A stretch of DNA of 64,000 nt from JALYJZ01 sp964476895 (GTDB lineage Bacteria; Patescibacteriota; SICC01): NCBI GenBank assembly GCA_964476895.1, contig CAYZCS010000001.1:14990-78989 (forward strand), read 5' to 3'. The notes beneath the pieces are model-generated. The model was not told the DNA's origin and made no database searches. It saw nothing but the letters and a program-made list of their open reading frames with translations. Below are positions 40,381 through 49,247 of this stretch, one piece after another (within the stretch, counting starts at the first letter, position 1; the number at the start of each line of letters is the position of its first letter). Both the position numbers and the translations under genes were made by a program.

Positions 40381-41640
40381 ATGTCCCATCAATCATCCCG
40401 TTCACCGCGGCGTAATCGCCGCACATTCAATTCGAATAAGCCCGGCCGGCCGAACCGGTCCGGCAATTTCCGGCGCGGCGGTTCTCCGTCACGCGGCGGA
40501 GGCGGCCGCGGCCGCGCCAAGGCGCAGATCGACCCACGACGGTTCGTAAACGCCGCCACGATCCCGGCCGAGATCGTGCCCTACGACCCCCACCACTCGT
40601 TCGACGATTTCCCCTTCGAGCCGAAACTGAAGGAAGCGATCCGGGCCAAGGGCTTCGAACATCCGACCGCGATCCAGGACCAGGCCATTCCCCACGTGCT
40701 GGCCGGCAAGGACCTGGTCGGCCTCGCCAACACCGGCACCGGCAAGACGGCGGGCTTCGTGCTGCCGATCATCCACCGGCTGGCCACCAAGCAATCCAAG
40801 ATGGCCTTGATCGTGGCGCCGACCCGCGAGCTCGCCAAGCAGATCAACGACGAGTTCCTCGACTTCGGCAAGCGGTTCGGCTATTCCAGCGCGGTGTGCG
40901 TGGGCGGCATGCGCGAGCAGCCGCAGATCTCCGCGCTCTACCGGAAACCACAGGTGGTGATCGGTACGCCGGGCCGTCTCAAGGACTTCGTGAACCAGAA
41001 GCACCTGCGGCTCGACCAGTGCGATACCTTCGTGCTCGACGAAGCCGACCGCATGCTCGACATGGGCTTCGTCCACGACATGAAGTTCCTGATGCAGCAC
41101 CTCCCCACCCACCGGCAATCGCTCTGTTTCTCCGCGACGATCACGCCGGAAGTCGAGCGGATCATCGCCGAGCTGCTCCGCGACCCGGTGACCGTCTCGG
41201 TCCGTTCGACCGTCACCAGCGAGCATATCGAACAGGAAGTGATCCATGCCGACAGCAGGGAAGAGAAGCTCGACCATCTGGTGCAGATGCTCTCGAAGCC
41301 CGACTTCGGACGGGTGCTGGTATTCGGCGAGACGAAGTTCGGCGTGAAGCGCCTGGCGGAGAAGCTGAACAAGGCCGGCATCGAGGCTGCCGAGATCCAT
41401 GGCAACCGCAACCAGAGCCAGCGCCAGCGGGCCCTCGATTCGTTCAAGCGCGGACGGGTGCGGGTCCTGGTCGCTACCGACGTGGCGGCGCGCGGCATCG
41501 ACGTCGACGACGTCAGCCACGTGATCAATTACGACACGCCGGGCTCATACGAGGACTACGTCCACCGGATCGGCCGTACCGGCCGGGCCGGCAAGGGCGG
41601 TTCCGCGATCACGTTCGTGCCTCGGTCAGTCGCGCGATAG
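40381..41640 (+). CDS. DEAD-box ATP-dependent RNA helicase
   Basis: 419 residues. The basic Gly/Arg/Ser N-terminus (about 1-50, RRNRRTFNSNKPGRPNRSG) is followed by the helicase core: motif Q, GLANTGTGKTAGFVLP (motif I), VAPTRELAKQI (Ia), GTPGRLKDF, LDEADRMLDMGF (DEAD), FSATI (SAT), and the second RecA domain ending VATDVAARGIDVDDVSHVINYD and HRIGRTGRAGKGG. RhlE/CsdA-like. RNA remodelling, ribosome assembly or mRNA decay in the cold are the typical roles. The 3' end overlaps the convergent LigD gene by 15 bp. Confidence 0.95.
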   Translation: MSHQSSRSPRRNRRTFNSNKPGRPNRSGNFRRGGSPSRGGGGRGRAKAQIDPRRFVNAATIPAEIVPYDPHHSFDDFPFEPKLKEAIRAKGFEHPTAIQDQAIPHVLAGKDLVGLANTGTGKTAGFVLPIIHRLATKQSKMALIVAPTRELAKQINDEFLDFGKRFGYSSAVCVGGMREQPQISALYRKPQVVIGTPGRLKDFVNQKHLRLDQCDTFVLDEADRMLDMGFVHDMKFLMQHLPTHRQSLCFSATITPEVERIIAELLRDPVTVSVRSTVTSEHIEQEVIHADSREEKLDHLVQMLSKPDFGRVLVFGETKFGVKRLAEKLNKAGIEAAEIHGNRNQSQRQRALDSFKRGRVRVLVATDVAARGIDVDDVSHVINYDTPGSYEDYVHRIGRTGRAGKGGSAITFVPRSVAR

Positions 41641-44163
41641 CGCGTCCAAGGCTTTGGCGAGGTTGACCCCTTTCCCAAGCACGCCGCTCCACAAATCGCC
41701 CTTCCGTTCCAAGCGTTTCCCGATCGTCCCGACCGTGAAGCGTTTCGGGTCGAGGCCCTTCCGCACCTCGGACCATTCCAGCGGCGTCGAGACGGTCGCA
41801 CCCGGCACCGGACGCAGGCAGTACGCCGCCGCCATGGTCTGGCCTTTCCGGTTCTGCAGGAAGTCCAGGTAGACCTTGCGTTTCCGCTTTTCGGGTTTCC
41901 GCTCCAGGCTGGTGATGTCCGGTAGCCGTTCGTGCACGAAGTGCATCAGGAGTTCCGCGAATTGCTTGGATTGCTCGTAGTCGTATCGGGCACCCAGCGG
42001 CAGGCAGATGTGCATGCCGCTCTTGCCGGACGTCTTCGGATAACTCGGCAGGCCGAGTTCCTCGAATACCTTCCGGACGGCCTGCGCGACGTGCACCACC
42101 GTATCGAAGCCGCACGTCTTGGCATCCAGATCGATCAACAGGTAGTCCGGCCGTTCAAGCTTGTTTGCCCGCGAATGCCACGGGTTCAGCTCGATGCAGC
42201 CGAGGTTCGCCAGATACGCCAACGTCGCCTCATCCTGGCAGAGCAGCCAGGTCAGGTGCTTCTTGTTCGATTCGGAAAAGATCTTCTTCGTCTTCACCCA
42301 CCCCGGCGGCTGGTCGCCCACGTCCTTCTGGTAGAAGCTCGAACCCTCGATGCCGTTCGGATGGCGGTGCAGCGATTGCGGCCGGTCCCGCAGGTACGGC
42401 AAGATCAGCGAAGAGACGTCGCGGTAGTAGGCGATCACGTCACCCTTGGTGATCCGCTCCTCCGGCCAAAAGACCTTGCCGAGATGCGTCAATTTCACGC
42501 GGTGACCGGAGATGCTCTCGACCTTCTCGTCCGCTGCCTTCGATGCGGATCCTCCAGCCGATCCATCGTCTTCCAGCACGGCCTCCGCCGGTTGTCCCGA
42601 CTCCCGCCGCACCTCCTTCGCCGGCTTATCCTCCCGGAACCCGACGAAGACCGGCTGGCGCATACGCCCGTCTCCCGTCCATTCGCTGAACGCGATCTCA
42701 CAGACCAGCTTCGGCTGCACCCAGGTGACCGGTGCGTTGGTCTTGGGTTCGTCCGCGAACGGCGAGGTCTTCCGCCGCAGGCGGTGCAGGCGCCGGTAGG
42801 TCTCATCGAGCATCCGTTGGCCGAAACCCGTGCCGGTATGGCCGACGTAGCGGAACTTCCCGTCCTCATAGACACCAAGCACCAGGGCCCCGAATCCTTT
42901 GCGGCTGCCTCGCGGCGCGGTGAACCCACCGATCACCGCTTCCTGCCGGTGCCCCGTCTTCACTTTCAACCAGGCATCGCTGCGGCAGCCCGGCTGGTAT
43001 GGACTCGCGCCGTCCTTGGCGATGATCCCCTCGAGTCCCTGCTCTTCGGCGGCCCGGAAGAAACCGCACCCGTCCCGATCGACGTGTTCGCTGAGCCGGA
43101 CCCGTTCTCCGCCCTGCACGAATGCGGCCAGGACCTCTTTCCGCCGGGTAAGCGGCAGTCCCGTCAGGTCGCGGCCATCCAAGTGCAGGATGTCGAAAAC
43201 GTAGTAGACGAGGCTTCCCCGCCCGGTAGTGTGGTACTGCTGGAGCCGCTGGAAGTCGGACTTGCCCGTCTCATCGACCGCGACGATCTCGCCATCCAGC
43301 ACGGCATCGCGACCGAGCGAGGCCAGTTCCTCGACCACCGGCCCGTACCGGTCACTGAAATCGATGCCGTTCCGTGAGTAGAGGCGGACCGCGCCCTTCC
43401 GGACCTCTCCGATCGCCCGGTACCCGTCCCACTTGATCTCGTAGAGCCAGCCGGAACGGTTGAACGGTTCCTTCACCAGCGTGGCCAACATCGGCTTCAC
43501 GTCCCTCGGCATCGCGCCTTTCGGGGCAGCCGGCGGCGCGGACACGGATGCTCGGCGACGCTTCGAAGCACTACCTTTCTTACGTCCCGGCTTCGTACCG
43601 CCGGCAATCTCCTCCAGCGTCCGTCTCGTCTTCGCCGACGTGTCCCGCGCGGTCACGTCATCTTCCGTCGCGTGCTCGTCCTGTTTCTTGATCAACAGCC
43701 AGTTGTTCTCGCCGCGCCCTTTCATCTTGACGAGCGCGTAGGCTCCGCGCAGCTTCTTCCCGTGCAGCACGAACTTCAGGTCGCCTTTGTGCAACCCCGC
43801 TCGCAGCGTCTTCTCTGGATCGTCGCTCTCCTCGTACGGCACGTACGTCCCCTCGTCCCAGACCATTACCGCCCCGGCGCCGTAGTTACCTTCGGGAATC
43901 GTTCCTTCGAACGTCCGGTACTCGAACGGGTGGTCCTCGACCATCATCGCGAGGCGTTTGTCGGCGGGGTCCAGCGACGGCCCCTTCGGCACCGCCCAGC
44001 TCTTCAGCACGCCGCCCAGCTCCAACCGGAAGTCATAGTGCAGGCGCGTGGCCGCGTGCTTCTGCACGACGAATCGGAGCCGCTTGCCCGCACGGCGGGC
44101 GGATCCTTTCGGCTCGGGCGTCTTGCCGAAAGAACGTTTCTTCCGGTACGCCGTCAGCCCCAT
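41626..44163 (-). CDS. ligD: Multifunctional DNA ligase D (phosphoesterase-ligase-polymerase)
   Basis: 845 residues. Completes non-homologous end joining. Domains in order: 3'-phosphoesterase (FVVQKHAATRLHYDFRLELGG, about 30-180), basic linker (about 185-215), ATP-dependent ligase with nucleotidylated lysine K244 in WLYEIKWDGYRA, and a C-terminal archaeo-eukaryotic-type primase/polymerase (from about 560, KLTHLGKVFWPEERITKGD, catalytic LLIDLDA). This PE-LIG-POL order is that of Pseudomonas LigD. The start overlaps the Ku stop by one base (TGATG), so the pair is translationally coupled. End joining outside its usual hosts is notable if this is a small-genome lineage. Confidence 0.95.
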   Translation of the reverse strand: MGLTAYRKKRSFGKTPEPKGSARRAGKRLRFVVQKHAATRLHYDFRLELGGVLKSWAVPKGPSLDPADKRLAMMVEDHPFEYRTFEGTIPEGNYGAGAVMVWDEGTYVPYEESDDPEKTLRAGLHKGDLKFVLHGKKLRGAYALVKMKGRGENNWLLIKKQDEHATEDDVTARDTSAKTRRTLEEIAGGTKPGRKKGSASKRRRASVSAPPAAPKGAMPRDVKPMLATLVKEPFNRSGWLYEIKWDGYRAIGEVRKGAVRLYSRNGIDFSDRYGPVVEELASLGRDAVLDGEIVAVDETGKSDFQRLQQYHTTGRGSLVYYVFDILHLDGRDLTGLPLTRRKEVLAAFVQGGERVRLSEHVDRDGCGFFRAAEEQGLEGIIAKDGASPYQPGCRSDAWLKVKTGHRQEAVIGGFTAPRGSRKGFGALVLGVYEDGKFRYVGHTGTGFGQRMLDETYRRLHRLRRKTSPFADEPKTNAPVTWVQPKLVCEIAFSEWTGDGRMRQPVFVGFREDKPAKEVRRESGQPAEAVLEDDGSAGGSASKAADEKVESISGHRVKLTHLGKVFWPEERITKGDVIAYYRDVSSLILPYLRDRPQSLHRHPNGIEGSSFYQKDVGDQPPGWVKTKKIFSESNKKHLTWLLCQDEATLAYLANLGCIELNPWHSRANKLERPDYLLIDLDAKTCGFDTVVHVAQAVRKVFEELGLPSYPKTSGKSGMHICLPLGARYDYEQSKQFAELLMHFVHERLPDITSLERKPEKRKRKVYLDFLQNRKGQTMAAAYCLRPVPGATVSTPLEWSEVRKGLDPKRFTVGTIGKRLERKGDLWSGVLGKGVNLAKALDALSRD

Positions 44164-44945
44164 CAGGCCGCCGTCTTCTTGCGCCCGCGTTCGAGACTCT
44201 TCCGGAGCGTCGACATCAGGTCGGTCACGGCCGTCGGCTCAGGTTCCTTGCCTTTCGTCTCAACCTTCTTGCCCTTGGCTTTCTTCGCGATCACTCCCCG
44301 CAGCTCGCGCCGGTAGTCGTCCTTGAAGTCCCTCGGGTCGAAGTGCTCGGTCAGCTGGTCGATCAACGTAAGCGCCATGTCGAGCTCCCGTTTGTCGGCC
44401 TGCTTCGCGTCCGGCACGTCGAGACCGACGGGCTTTCGGATCTCGTCGCTGTACCGGAGCTGCTCCAACACGATCACGTTGCCGGTCGGCTTGATCACAC
44501 CGAGATGCTCCTTGTTACGCAGCACGAACTCCGCCACACCGACCTTCTTCGAGCGGCGGAGCGCCTCGCGCAGCAGCGCGTACGGCTTGGCGGCACCCTT
44601 GTCCGGTTCCAAATAGTACGGCCGTTCCGCATAAATCAGGTCAATCTCTCCCTCGTCGGTGAACTCGGCGATGTTGATCGTCTTCGTCCGCTTCACGTTC
44701 GCCTTCTTGAACTCCTCGTCCGTAAGCACGATGAAGTCTCCTTTTTGGTATTCGTACCCCCGAACGATCTGGTCGAACGGGACCTCCTTGCCATCCGCCC
44801 GGGCCACCTTCAGGTAGCGTATCGGTGAAAGATCGCCTTTCCGGAGGTACCGGAACTTAAGGTCGCCGTCACCCGCGGCCGAATACATCCGCACTGGGAT
44901 GTTCACTAGCCCGAAGCTGAGGGCGCCGGTCCACATCGCTCGCAT
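44163..44945 (-). CDS. ku: Ku protein (NHEJ end-binding)
   Basis: 260 residues. MWTGALSFGLVNIPVRMYSA is the standard bacterial Ku start; PDKGAAKPYALLREALRRS and the beta-barrel core are present, with a short basic C-terminus (KKAKGKKVETKG). Forms a homodimeric ring on DNA ends and recruits LigD. ATG 44945 (MRAMWTG) is chosen over 44960 because TATGCT lies exactly six bases upstream. First gene of the ku-ligD operon. Confidence 0.95.
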   Translation of the reverse strand: MRAMWTGALSFGLVNIPVRMYSAAGDGDLKFRYLRKGDLSPIRYLKVARADGKEVPFDQIVRGYEYQKGDFIVLTDEEFKKANVKRTKTINIAEFTDEGEIDLIYAERPYYLEPDKGAAKPYALLREALRRSKKVGVAEFVLRNKEHLGVIKPTGNVIVLEQLRYSDEIRKPVGLDVPDAKQADKRELDMALTLIDQLTEHFDPRDFKDDYRRELRGVIAKKAKGKKVETKGKEPEPTAVTDLMSTLRKSLERGRKKTAA

Positions 44946-44951
44946 GCCCAC

Positions 44952-44957
44952 AGCATA
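44952..44957 (-). promoter_or_regulatory. -10 box (TATGCT) of the ku-ligD operon
   Basis: TATGCT ends six bases before ATG 44945. Confidence 0.6.
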
Positions 44958-45008
44958 CAAGGATACGACCGCCTTGCTTTGGCAATAGTCACAATCGTGG
45001 CGCCGGCG

Positions 45009-45545
45009 TCACGGACCGGGGAGGAGCGGCGGAAGCGCTTTGTCCGTCTCGGAAACGACGGTGCCCAGGGGGTTGCTCTCCAGCGCCCGGCGTACCGATT
45101 CGCGGGACGGCCCCTGGAGCCTGGAGGTCGCCGGTCCTAATTGCCGCTGTCGGTGCCGGTGACTGGCGGCGGCGCGGGCCTCCACTTTCTCAAGGGATTC
45201 CTCGGGTGCGCCCCGGGACCGCAGGCCGGCCAGTTCCGCCTGGACGTTCCGATCGGATCGGAGGACTCGCTCGGCGGCTTCCGCGATCAGGTCGACCGAG
45301 GCCTGCTGCTGCAACAACCGCTCCAGCTCGGCTATCTTCGTATCGGTGTTATCCAGGTACTCCTGGGCGCGCTTGGTACCGCTCGGCACCGTCGCGATCC
45401 GCAGCTCTACGAACGCCTGCTTCAACCCGTAGGTCAGGTCCCCGGGGACGCTCCGTGCGGCATCCGCGGCGACCGCGGCGAAACCGACCAGAAGCATCGC
45501 GGCGATGCCGGCGGCGTATGCCTTCCTGCGGGTCATCCGGATCAT
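45009..45545 (-). CDS. DUF5667-like exported protein
   Basis: 178 residues. A signal peptide or anchor (about 6-30) is followed by ARSVPGDLTYGLKQAFVELRIATV, the 'PGD.LY.LK...E' motif of DUF5667, then helical stretches (AQEYLDNTDTKIAELERLLQQ). Function of the family is unknown. ATG 45545 overlaps the stop of the upstream histidine kinase (ATGA), so it is coupled to it and may be part of the same envelope-sensing system. Confidence 0.7.
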   Translation of the reverse strand: MIRMTRRKAYAAGIAAMLLVGFAAVAADAARSVPGDLTYGLKQAFVELRIATVPSGTKRAQEYLDNTDTKIAELERLLQQQASVDLIAEAAERVLRSDRNVQAELAGLRSRGAPEESLEKVEARAAASHRHRQRQLGPATSRLQGPSRESVRRALESNPLGTVVSETDKALPPLLPGP

Positions 45546-47437
45546 GTGCCGACAGCCTCGGATTCCACGGGCGCCGGTTCGGTCGCCTGTTTGAACGTCA
45601 GCCGGACGGTCGTGCCCGCCTCGGGCGTGGAGGATATCGTGAGCATCCCGCCCTGGCGTTCGACCAGTTCCTTGGTGATCGCCAGGCCGAGGCCGCTGCC
45701 GCCGGCCGCGATGGAAAGCTCGTTCTCCTCCCGATAGAACTTCTCGAAGACCCGTTTGAGGTTCTCCGGCTTGATACCGATCCCCGTATCACGGATTTCG
45801 ATCACGACCTGTCTTTCGGTGAGCAGGGTCATCAGGGATACCTTGCCCCCCGATGGCGTGTACTTCAGCGCGTTATCGAGCAGATTCACGATGACCTGGG
45901 CGAAGCGGTCGCGGTCGACCCAGATCCGTACGCCATCCGGCACCTGGTCCTCGAAACGCAGGTCGACCTCCTTGCGCTCGAACATGGTCCGGAGCGTCTC
46001 CAACTCCCCGCGGATCACCGATGCCGGCTCCACGGGAGCCAGGTCGAATGCCAGCTTGTTGTGGTCCAGGCGCGTAATCTGCAGCAGGTCCTCCACCAGC
46101 CGGCCGAGTCGCTGGGCCGCGCTGAAGGCGCGCTCCGTGAAGCGCGCCGTATCGCCCTGATCGCTGCGGGCCATCGAGAGGTAGCCCATCAGGGCGGTGA
46201 GCGGCGTGCGGAGCTCGTGCGACGCGGTCGAGACGAACTGCTGCTGCCGCTGCTGGAGCGCCCACCGATCACTGATGTCCCGGAAGATCGCCACGGCGCC
46301 CCTGACCCGGCCGTTGTGCACGATCGGCGCGGCGCTGGTCTCCATGCGGAACCGGCTGCCGTCGCGCCGGACCAACAGGTACCGGTCGGAGCGCACGGTG
46401 TTGCCGCTGCTCAGGGCACGGCCGACCGGACGCCTTGAGAACGGCAGCGGCTTTCCGTCCTCCGTGTACGCGGAATAGACCTGGGAGACATGCCGGCCGA
46501 TGGCCTCTTCCTTGCGCCAGCCAAGCATCTGCTCGAACGCCTGGTTGACCATCACGATCGTCCCGTCGCGCTCGACGACCACCAGCCCGTCGCTGACCGC
46601 TTCGAGAAACGCTTCGGTACGGGCTTTGGAACGGGTCAGGCGCCGCTTCTCCTGGCGAAGCTCCTTGAGATTCTCGAAGAGCCGGGCCGTCTTTTCCTGG
46701 ACCTGTGCTTCCAGACCGTGTTGGGCCCGCTCCAACTGCTCGGCCATCACGTTGAACGTCTCGGACAACTCACCGATTTCGTCGGAGGAGTGCACCCGGG
46801 CACGGCTTCGCAGGTTACCGCGGCTGAAGGACCGCACCGCCCGGGTCAGTCCGCGGACGGGATGGGTGATCACCCGCCCGAAGAACGAGGCCAGCAGCAG
46901 GACCAGTATCGACGCCGTGACACCGAGGACCAGGAAGATGTTCCGGATCACGCCGACCGGGGCGAACGCCTCGGCCCGGTCGATCTTCGCGACCAGTCCC
47001 CAGCCCGGAGCGAATTGCCGCGTCACGGCCAGTACCGTGTTGCCGCGATAATCGGCGGCGGAGGGAAAGACCGCCTCGCCCGTATTCAGCGCTTGGGCGC
47101 CGAGTTCGGTTCCCTGATTGCCGGCGGTGAAACGCAGCGACGTGACCGCGGCTGTAGTATTACCGTCCCGACGGACCACGAACGTCTCCCCGGTCGCACC
47201 GAAAGCCGGCGGCTCAGCCTCGCGAATCGCCCCGGCACCGCCCGTTTCAAGCAGCTCCCCGTACCGTTGCTCCTCGATGTCCGCGATGGTGTGGAGGTTC
47301 TGGATCGTCTGGGTCTCCAACGAATGCCGGACGACCAGGTACATCACGCTCCCGGCCAACGCCATGGAGACCAGCGCCACCACAAGCGCCAAACCGACCA
47401 CCTTGCGAGTGATTGTAAGTTTCAGCTTTCCTAACAC
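45542..47437 (-). CDS. Membrane sensor histidine kinase (extracellular sensor, HAMP, PAS)
   Basis: 631 residues. TM1 (about 13-35), an extracellular Cache-like sensor (about 36-170, GETFVVRRDGNTTAAVTSLR and FAPGWGLVAKIDRAEAF), TM2 (about 173-195), HAMP (VITHPVRGLTRAVRSFSRGNL), coiled coil, PAS (DGLVVVERDGTIVMVNQAFEQM), dimerisation domain with phospho-accepting His in VSTASHELRTPLTAL, and HATPase (N box VIVNLLDNALKY, G1 RDTGIGI, G2 GGSGLGLAI). No response regulator gene is adjacent, so it is probably an orphan kinase. GTG start. Followed by a coupled DUF5667-like gene. Confidence 0.92.
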   Translation of the reverse strand: MLGKLKLTITRKVVGLALVVALVSMALAGSVMYLVVRHSLETQTIQNLHTIADIEEQRYGELLETGGAGAIREAEPPAFGATGETFVVRRDGNTTAAVTSLRFTAGNQGTELGAQALNTGEAVFPSAADYRGNTVLAVTRQFAPGWGLVAKIDRAEAFAPVGVIRNIFLVLGVTASILVLLLASFFGRVITHPVRGLTRAVRSFSRGNLRSRARVHSSDEIGELSETFNVMAEQLERAQHGLEAQVQEKTARLFENLKELRQEKRRLTRSKARTEAFLEAVSDGLVVVERDGTIVMVNQAFEQMLGWRKEEAIGRHVSQVYSAYTEDGKPLPFSRRPVGRALSSGNTVRSDRYLLVRRDGSRFRMETSAAPIVHNGRVRGAVAIFRDISDRWALQQRQQQFVSTASHELRTPLTALMGYLSMARSDQGDTARFTERAFSAAQRLGRLVEDLLQITRLDHNKLAFDLAPVEPASVIRGELETLRTMFERKEVDLRFEDQVPDGVRIWVDRDRFAQVIVNLLDNALKYTPSGGKVSLMTLLTERQVVIEIRDTGIGIKPENLKRVFEKFYREENELSIAAGGSGLGLAITKELVERQGGMLTISSTPEAGTTVRLTFKQATEPAPVESEAVGT

Positions 47438-47561
47438 GCTTTATTGAAAGAGTATCTACGTTACCGTTACCCTATGCTGCCGCATGTCCGCCGGGAATGG
47501 AGGAAATTACAAACCTACGCGGATTTTCTTGAAGATATCCACAGCGGTCCGGGGATGGCGG

Positions 47562-48044
47562 CTACAGGGTCCGCACCCGATGGCCGAGCGCTGTGATCAT
47601 GGCGGTTTTCGGCCGGGCTTTCCAGCCCGCCTGGCGCAGCTCGTCAAGCCGCCCGATCAGGGCCCGGAACGCCGGGGCGGCGTGATCCCTGCCCTCCTCG
47701 ACCGGCTCTTCGAAAAAGCCCCCGCAGGTGACGGAGGCATATTCGGGAGAGTCCACGGTGACGCGCAAGCCGGGGTGGCTGTCGAATACCGCCATCTCCC
47801 TTCCTTCACCGTCCACATGGGCGACCACGCTTGCCTCGCACGACCCGCCGAAGCAGGCGATTTCCACGTCCACGTCCGGCAGCACGTCTTCCAGCACACC
47901 GCTACCGTGCGTGCATGGAGGAAGCAACGCCCTGATCTCGCTTCTGAGCGTATCCTCGATCAATTCCTCATCCAACGGCTCCGTATCCCCCGCACCGCGG
48001 GTGGCTGCTTCAAGTCCGATAGCTTCCGCCGGTATGTTTTTCAT
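47562..48044 (-). CDS. Hypothetical acidic protein
   Basis: 160 residues from ATG 48044. Acidic and cysteine-containing (CTHGSG, CFGGSCEA, TCGGFFEE), with an alternating beta pattern (VDVEIACFGGSCEASVVAHVD, MAVFDSHPGLRVTVDSPEYA). Four to five cysteines suggest metal binding or disulfides, but no signal peptide is present. No family recognised. No clear ribosome-binding site or properly spaced -10 box. Confidence 0.45.
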   Translation of the reverse strand: MKNIPAEAIGLEAATRGAGDTEPLDEELIEDTLRSEIRALLPPCTHGSGVLEDVLPDVDVEIACFGGSCEASVVAHVDGEGREMAVFDSHPGLRVTVDSPEYASVTCGGFFEEPVEEGRDHAAPAFRALIGRLDELRQAGWKARPKTAMITALGHRVRTL

Positions 48045-48258
48045 GTCGCAGGAGGCTTACTTGCTGACAGCGTACACCCATATGCCGATATGCGCGACAC
48101 TTCAGGAATCCTTCCCCAAGGACCGGCCCTGACGATATACGCATTCGGAATACCGACGAAACCCCGGCCGGTCGCACGGCAAAGTCAGTGCATTTGCCTA
48201 ATGCATGCGGTGGGTCCGTTTCCTATGCTGTGGACACGTAAGGACGAAAGGAGGCCGA

Positions 48259-48648
48259 ATGCAAGCGACGGAGTTCGTACGGAAGATACGCGAACGGACG
48301 GGCGTATCGGAAGAAGAAGCGCCGCGGATGATCGCCGCGTTCCTGCGGACACTCGGTGAACGGGTCACGACCGACGAGGCCAAGGACCTGCGCGCGCAGC
48401 TGGCACCCGAGCTGGCGAAGATGCTGGAGAAGGAATCCGGTGAGGAGGTGAAGAAGTACACCGCCGACGAATTCGTGAAGGTGTTCGCGCTCAGGCACGA
48501 TCACGGACGGGCGGAATCGTCCGGCCACGCCAAGATCATCTGGGACACACTGAGCGAAGCCGTCTCCAGCGGCGAGATGGATGACATCCGCTCCCAATTG
48601 CCGGATGACTACACGCGGTTATTCGGCCCGGCCAGGCAGCAGGCGTAG
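48259..48648 (+). CDS. DUF2267 family protein
   Basis: 129 residues from ATG 48259, with AAAGGAGG as a near-perfect ribosome-binding site. FVRKIRERTGVSEEEAPRMIAAFLRTLGERVTTDEAKDLRAQLAPELAKML is the DUF2267 pattern (a helical repeat with EA..a..avL..L..r...eA..L.aqLP); a second half repeats it (HAKIIWDTLSEAVSSGEMDDIRSQLPDDY). Family function is unknown. A TATGCT box lies about 30 bp upstream. Confidence 0.78.
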   Translation: MQATEFVRKIRERTGVSEEEAPRMIAAFLRTLGERVTTDEAKDLRAQLAPELAKMLEKESGEEVKKYTADEFVKVFALRHDHGRAESSGHAKIIWDTLSEAVSSGEMDDIRSQLPDDYTRLFGPARQQA

Positions 48649-48676
48649 TCCTTTCGTCTCCAAGCGGTGACCGGCG

Positions 48677-49165
48677 CTAGGACCGATCCGTCAGCTGACG
48701 GCGGGCATGCCGGTGGATCAACAGGCTCCCGAGGACCACGCTGGCGATGCCGAGCGCCACGAAGACCGTGTTCCAGGGCGAGGGGGTGGAGCTTTCTTCG
48801 GCAGCCGCGATGATCGCGTCCGCAGGCTCCTCTTCAGTAGCCTCCGATGCTTTCTGCTCGGCGACCGGCCACTGCTTCTTCGGCGCCGGTTTTACTTCCT
48901 GGGAGAATCGGGTCTGGGCCTGGGGTTGCGTAGGAGCATAGCCTGAATCAGCCGACTGCGTTGTGCTGGCCTTGCCTCCCACCGGCTCGTCTTCAGGAAC
49001 CTGGTCGCAAGACATGTAATAGACATGTCCATCTCGTTCACACTTCTCTACGAGCTGCTGCTTCTCTCCAGTGCCGGCTTTCTGTGCCTGCGCGTTCCCC
49101 ACCCCAACGACTCCTGCAAACAGGAACGCAAAAACGACGGCGAAGATTTTGAGGTGGTTTCTCAT
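48677..49165 (-). CDS. Exported protein with C-terminal membrane anchor
   Basis: 162 residues from ATG 49165. A signal peptide (FAVVFAFLFAGVVGVGNAQA) is followed by a two-cysteine region (CERDGHVYYMSCDQVPEDEP), a Gln/Lys/Glu-rich linker and a C-terminal helix (about 135-152, NTVFVALGIASVVLGSLLI) ending in a basic tail (HRHARRQLTDRS). Type I topology. The C-terminus resembles sortase-substrate tails but no LPxTG-type motif is visible before the helix. Consensus promoter upstream. Confidence 0.65.
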   Translation of the reverse strand: MRNHLKIFAVVFAFLFAGVVGVGNAQAQKAGTGEKQQLVEKCERDGHVYYMSCDQVPEDEPVGGKASTTQSADSGYAPTQPQAQTRFSQEVKPAPKKQWPVAEQKASEATEEEPADAIIAAAEESSTPSPWNTVFVALGIASVVLGSLLIHRHARRQLTDRS

Positions 49166-49204
49166 CTGTCCGCTTTCCGCCCGGGAATACCCCTGAGCAC
49201 CGGC

Positions 49205-49233
49205 ACTATAGGCGCAGAAAACGCGTCTGTCAA
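49205..49233 (-). promoter_or_regulatory. Promoter of the anchored exported protein
   Basis: TTGACA and TATAGT on the minus strand are exactly 17 bp apart (49228-49233 and 49205-49210), giving a leader of about 35 nt. Confidence 0.75.
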
Positions 49234-49247
49234 GGTCATTATCGCCA

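Noticed and set aside
46490..47434. 314-residue plus-strand open frame
   Set aside because: Antisense shadow of the histidine kinase; no motifs or ribosome-binding site.
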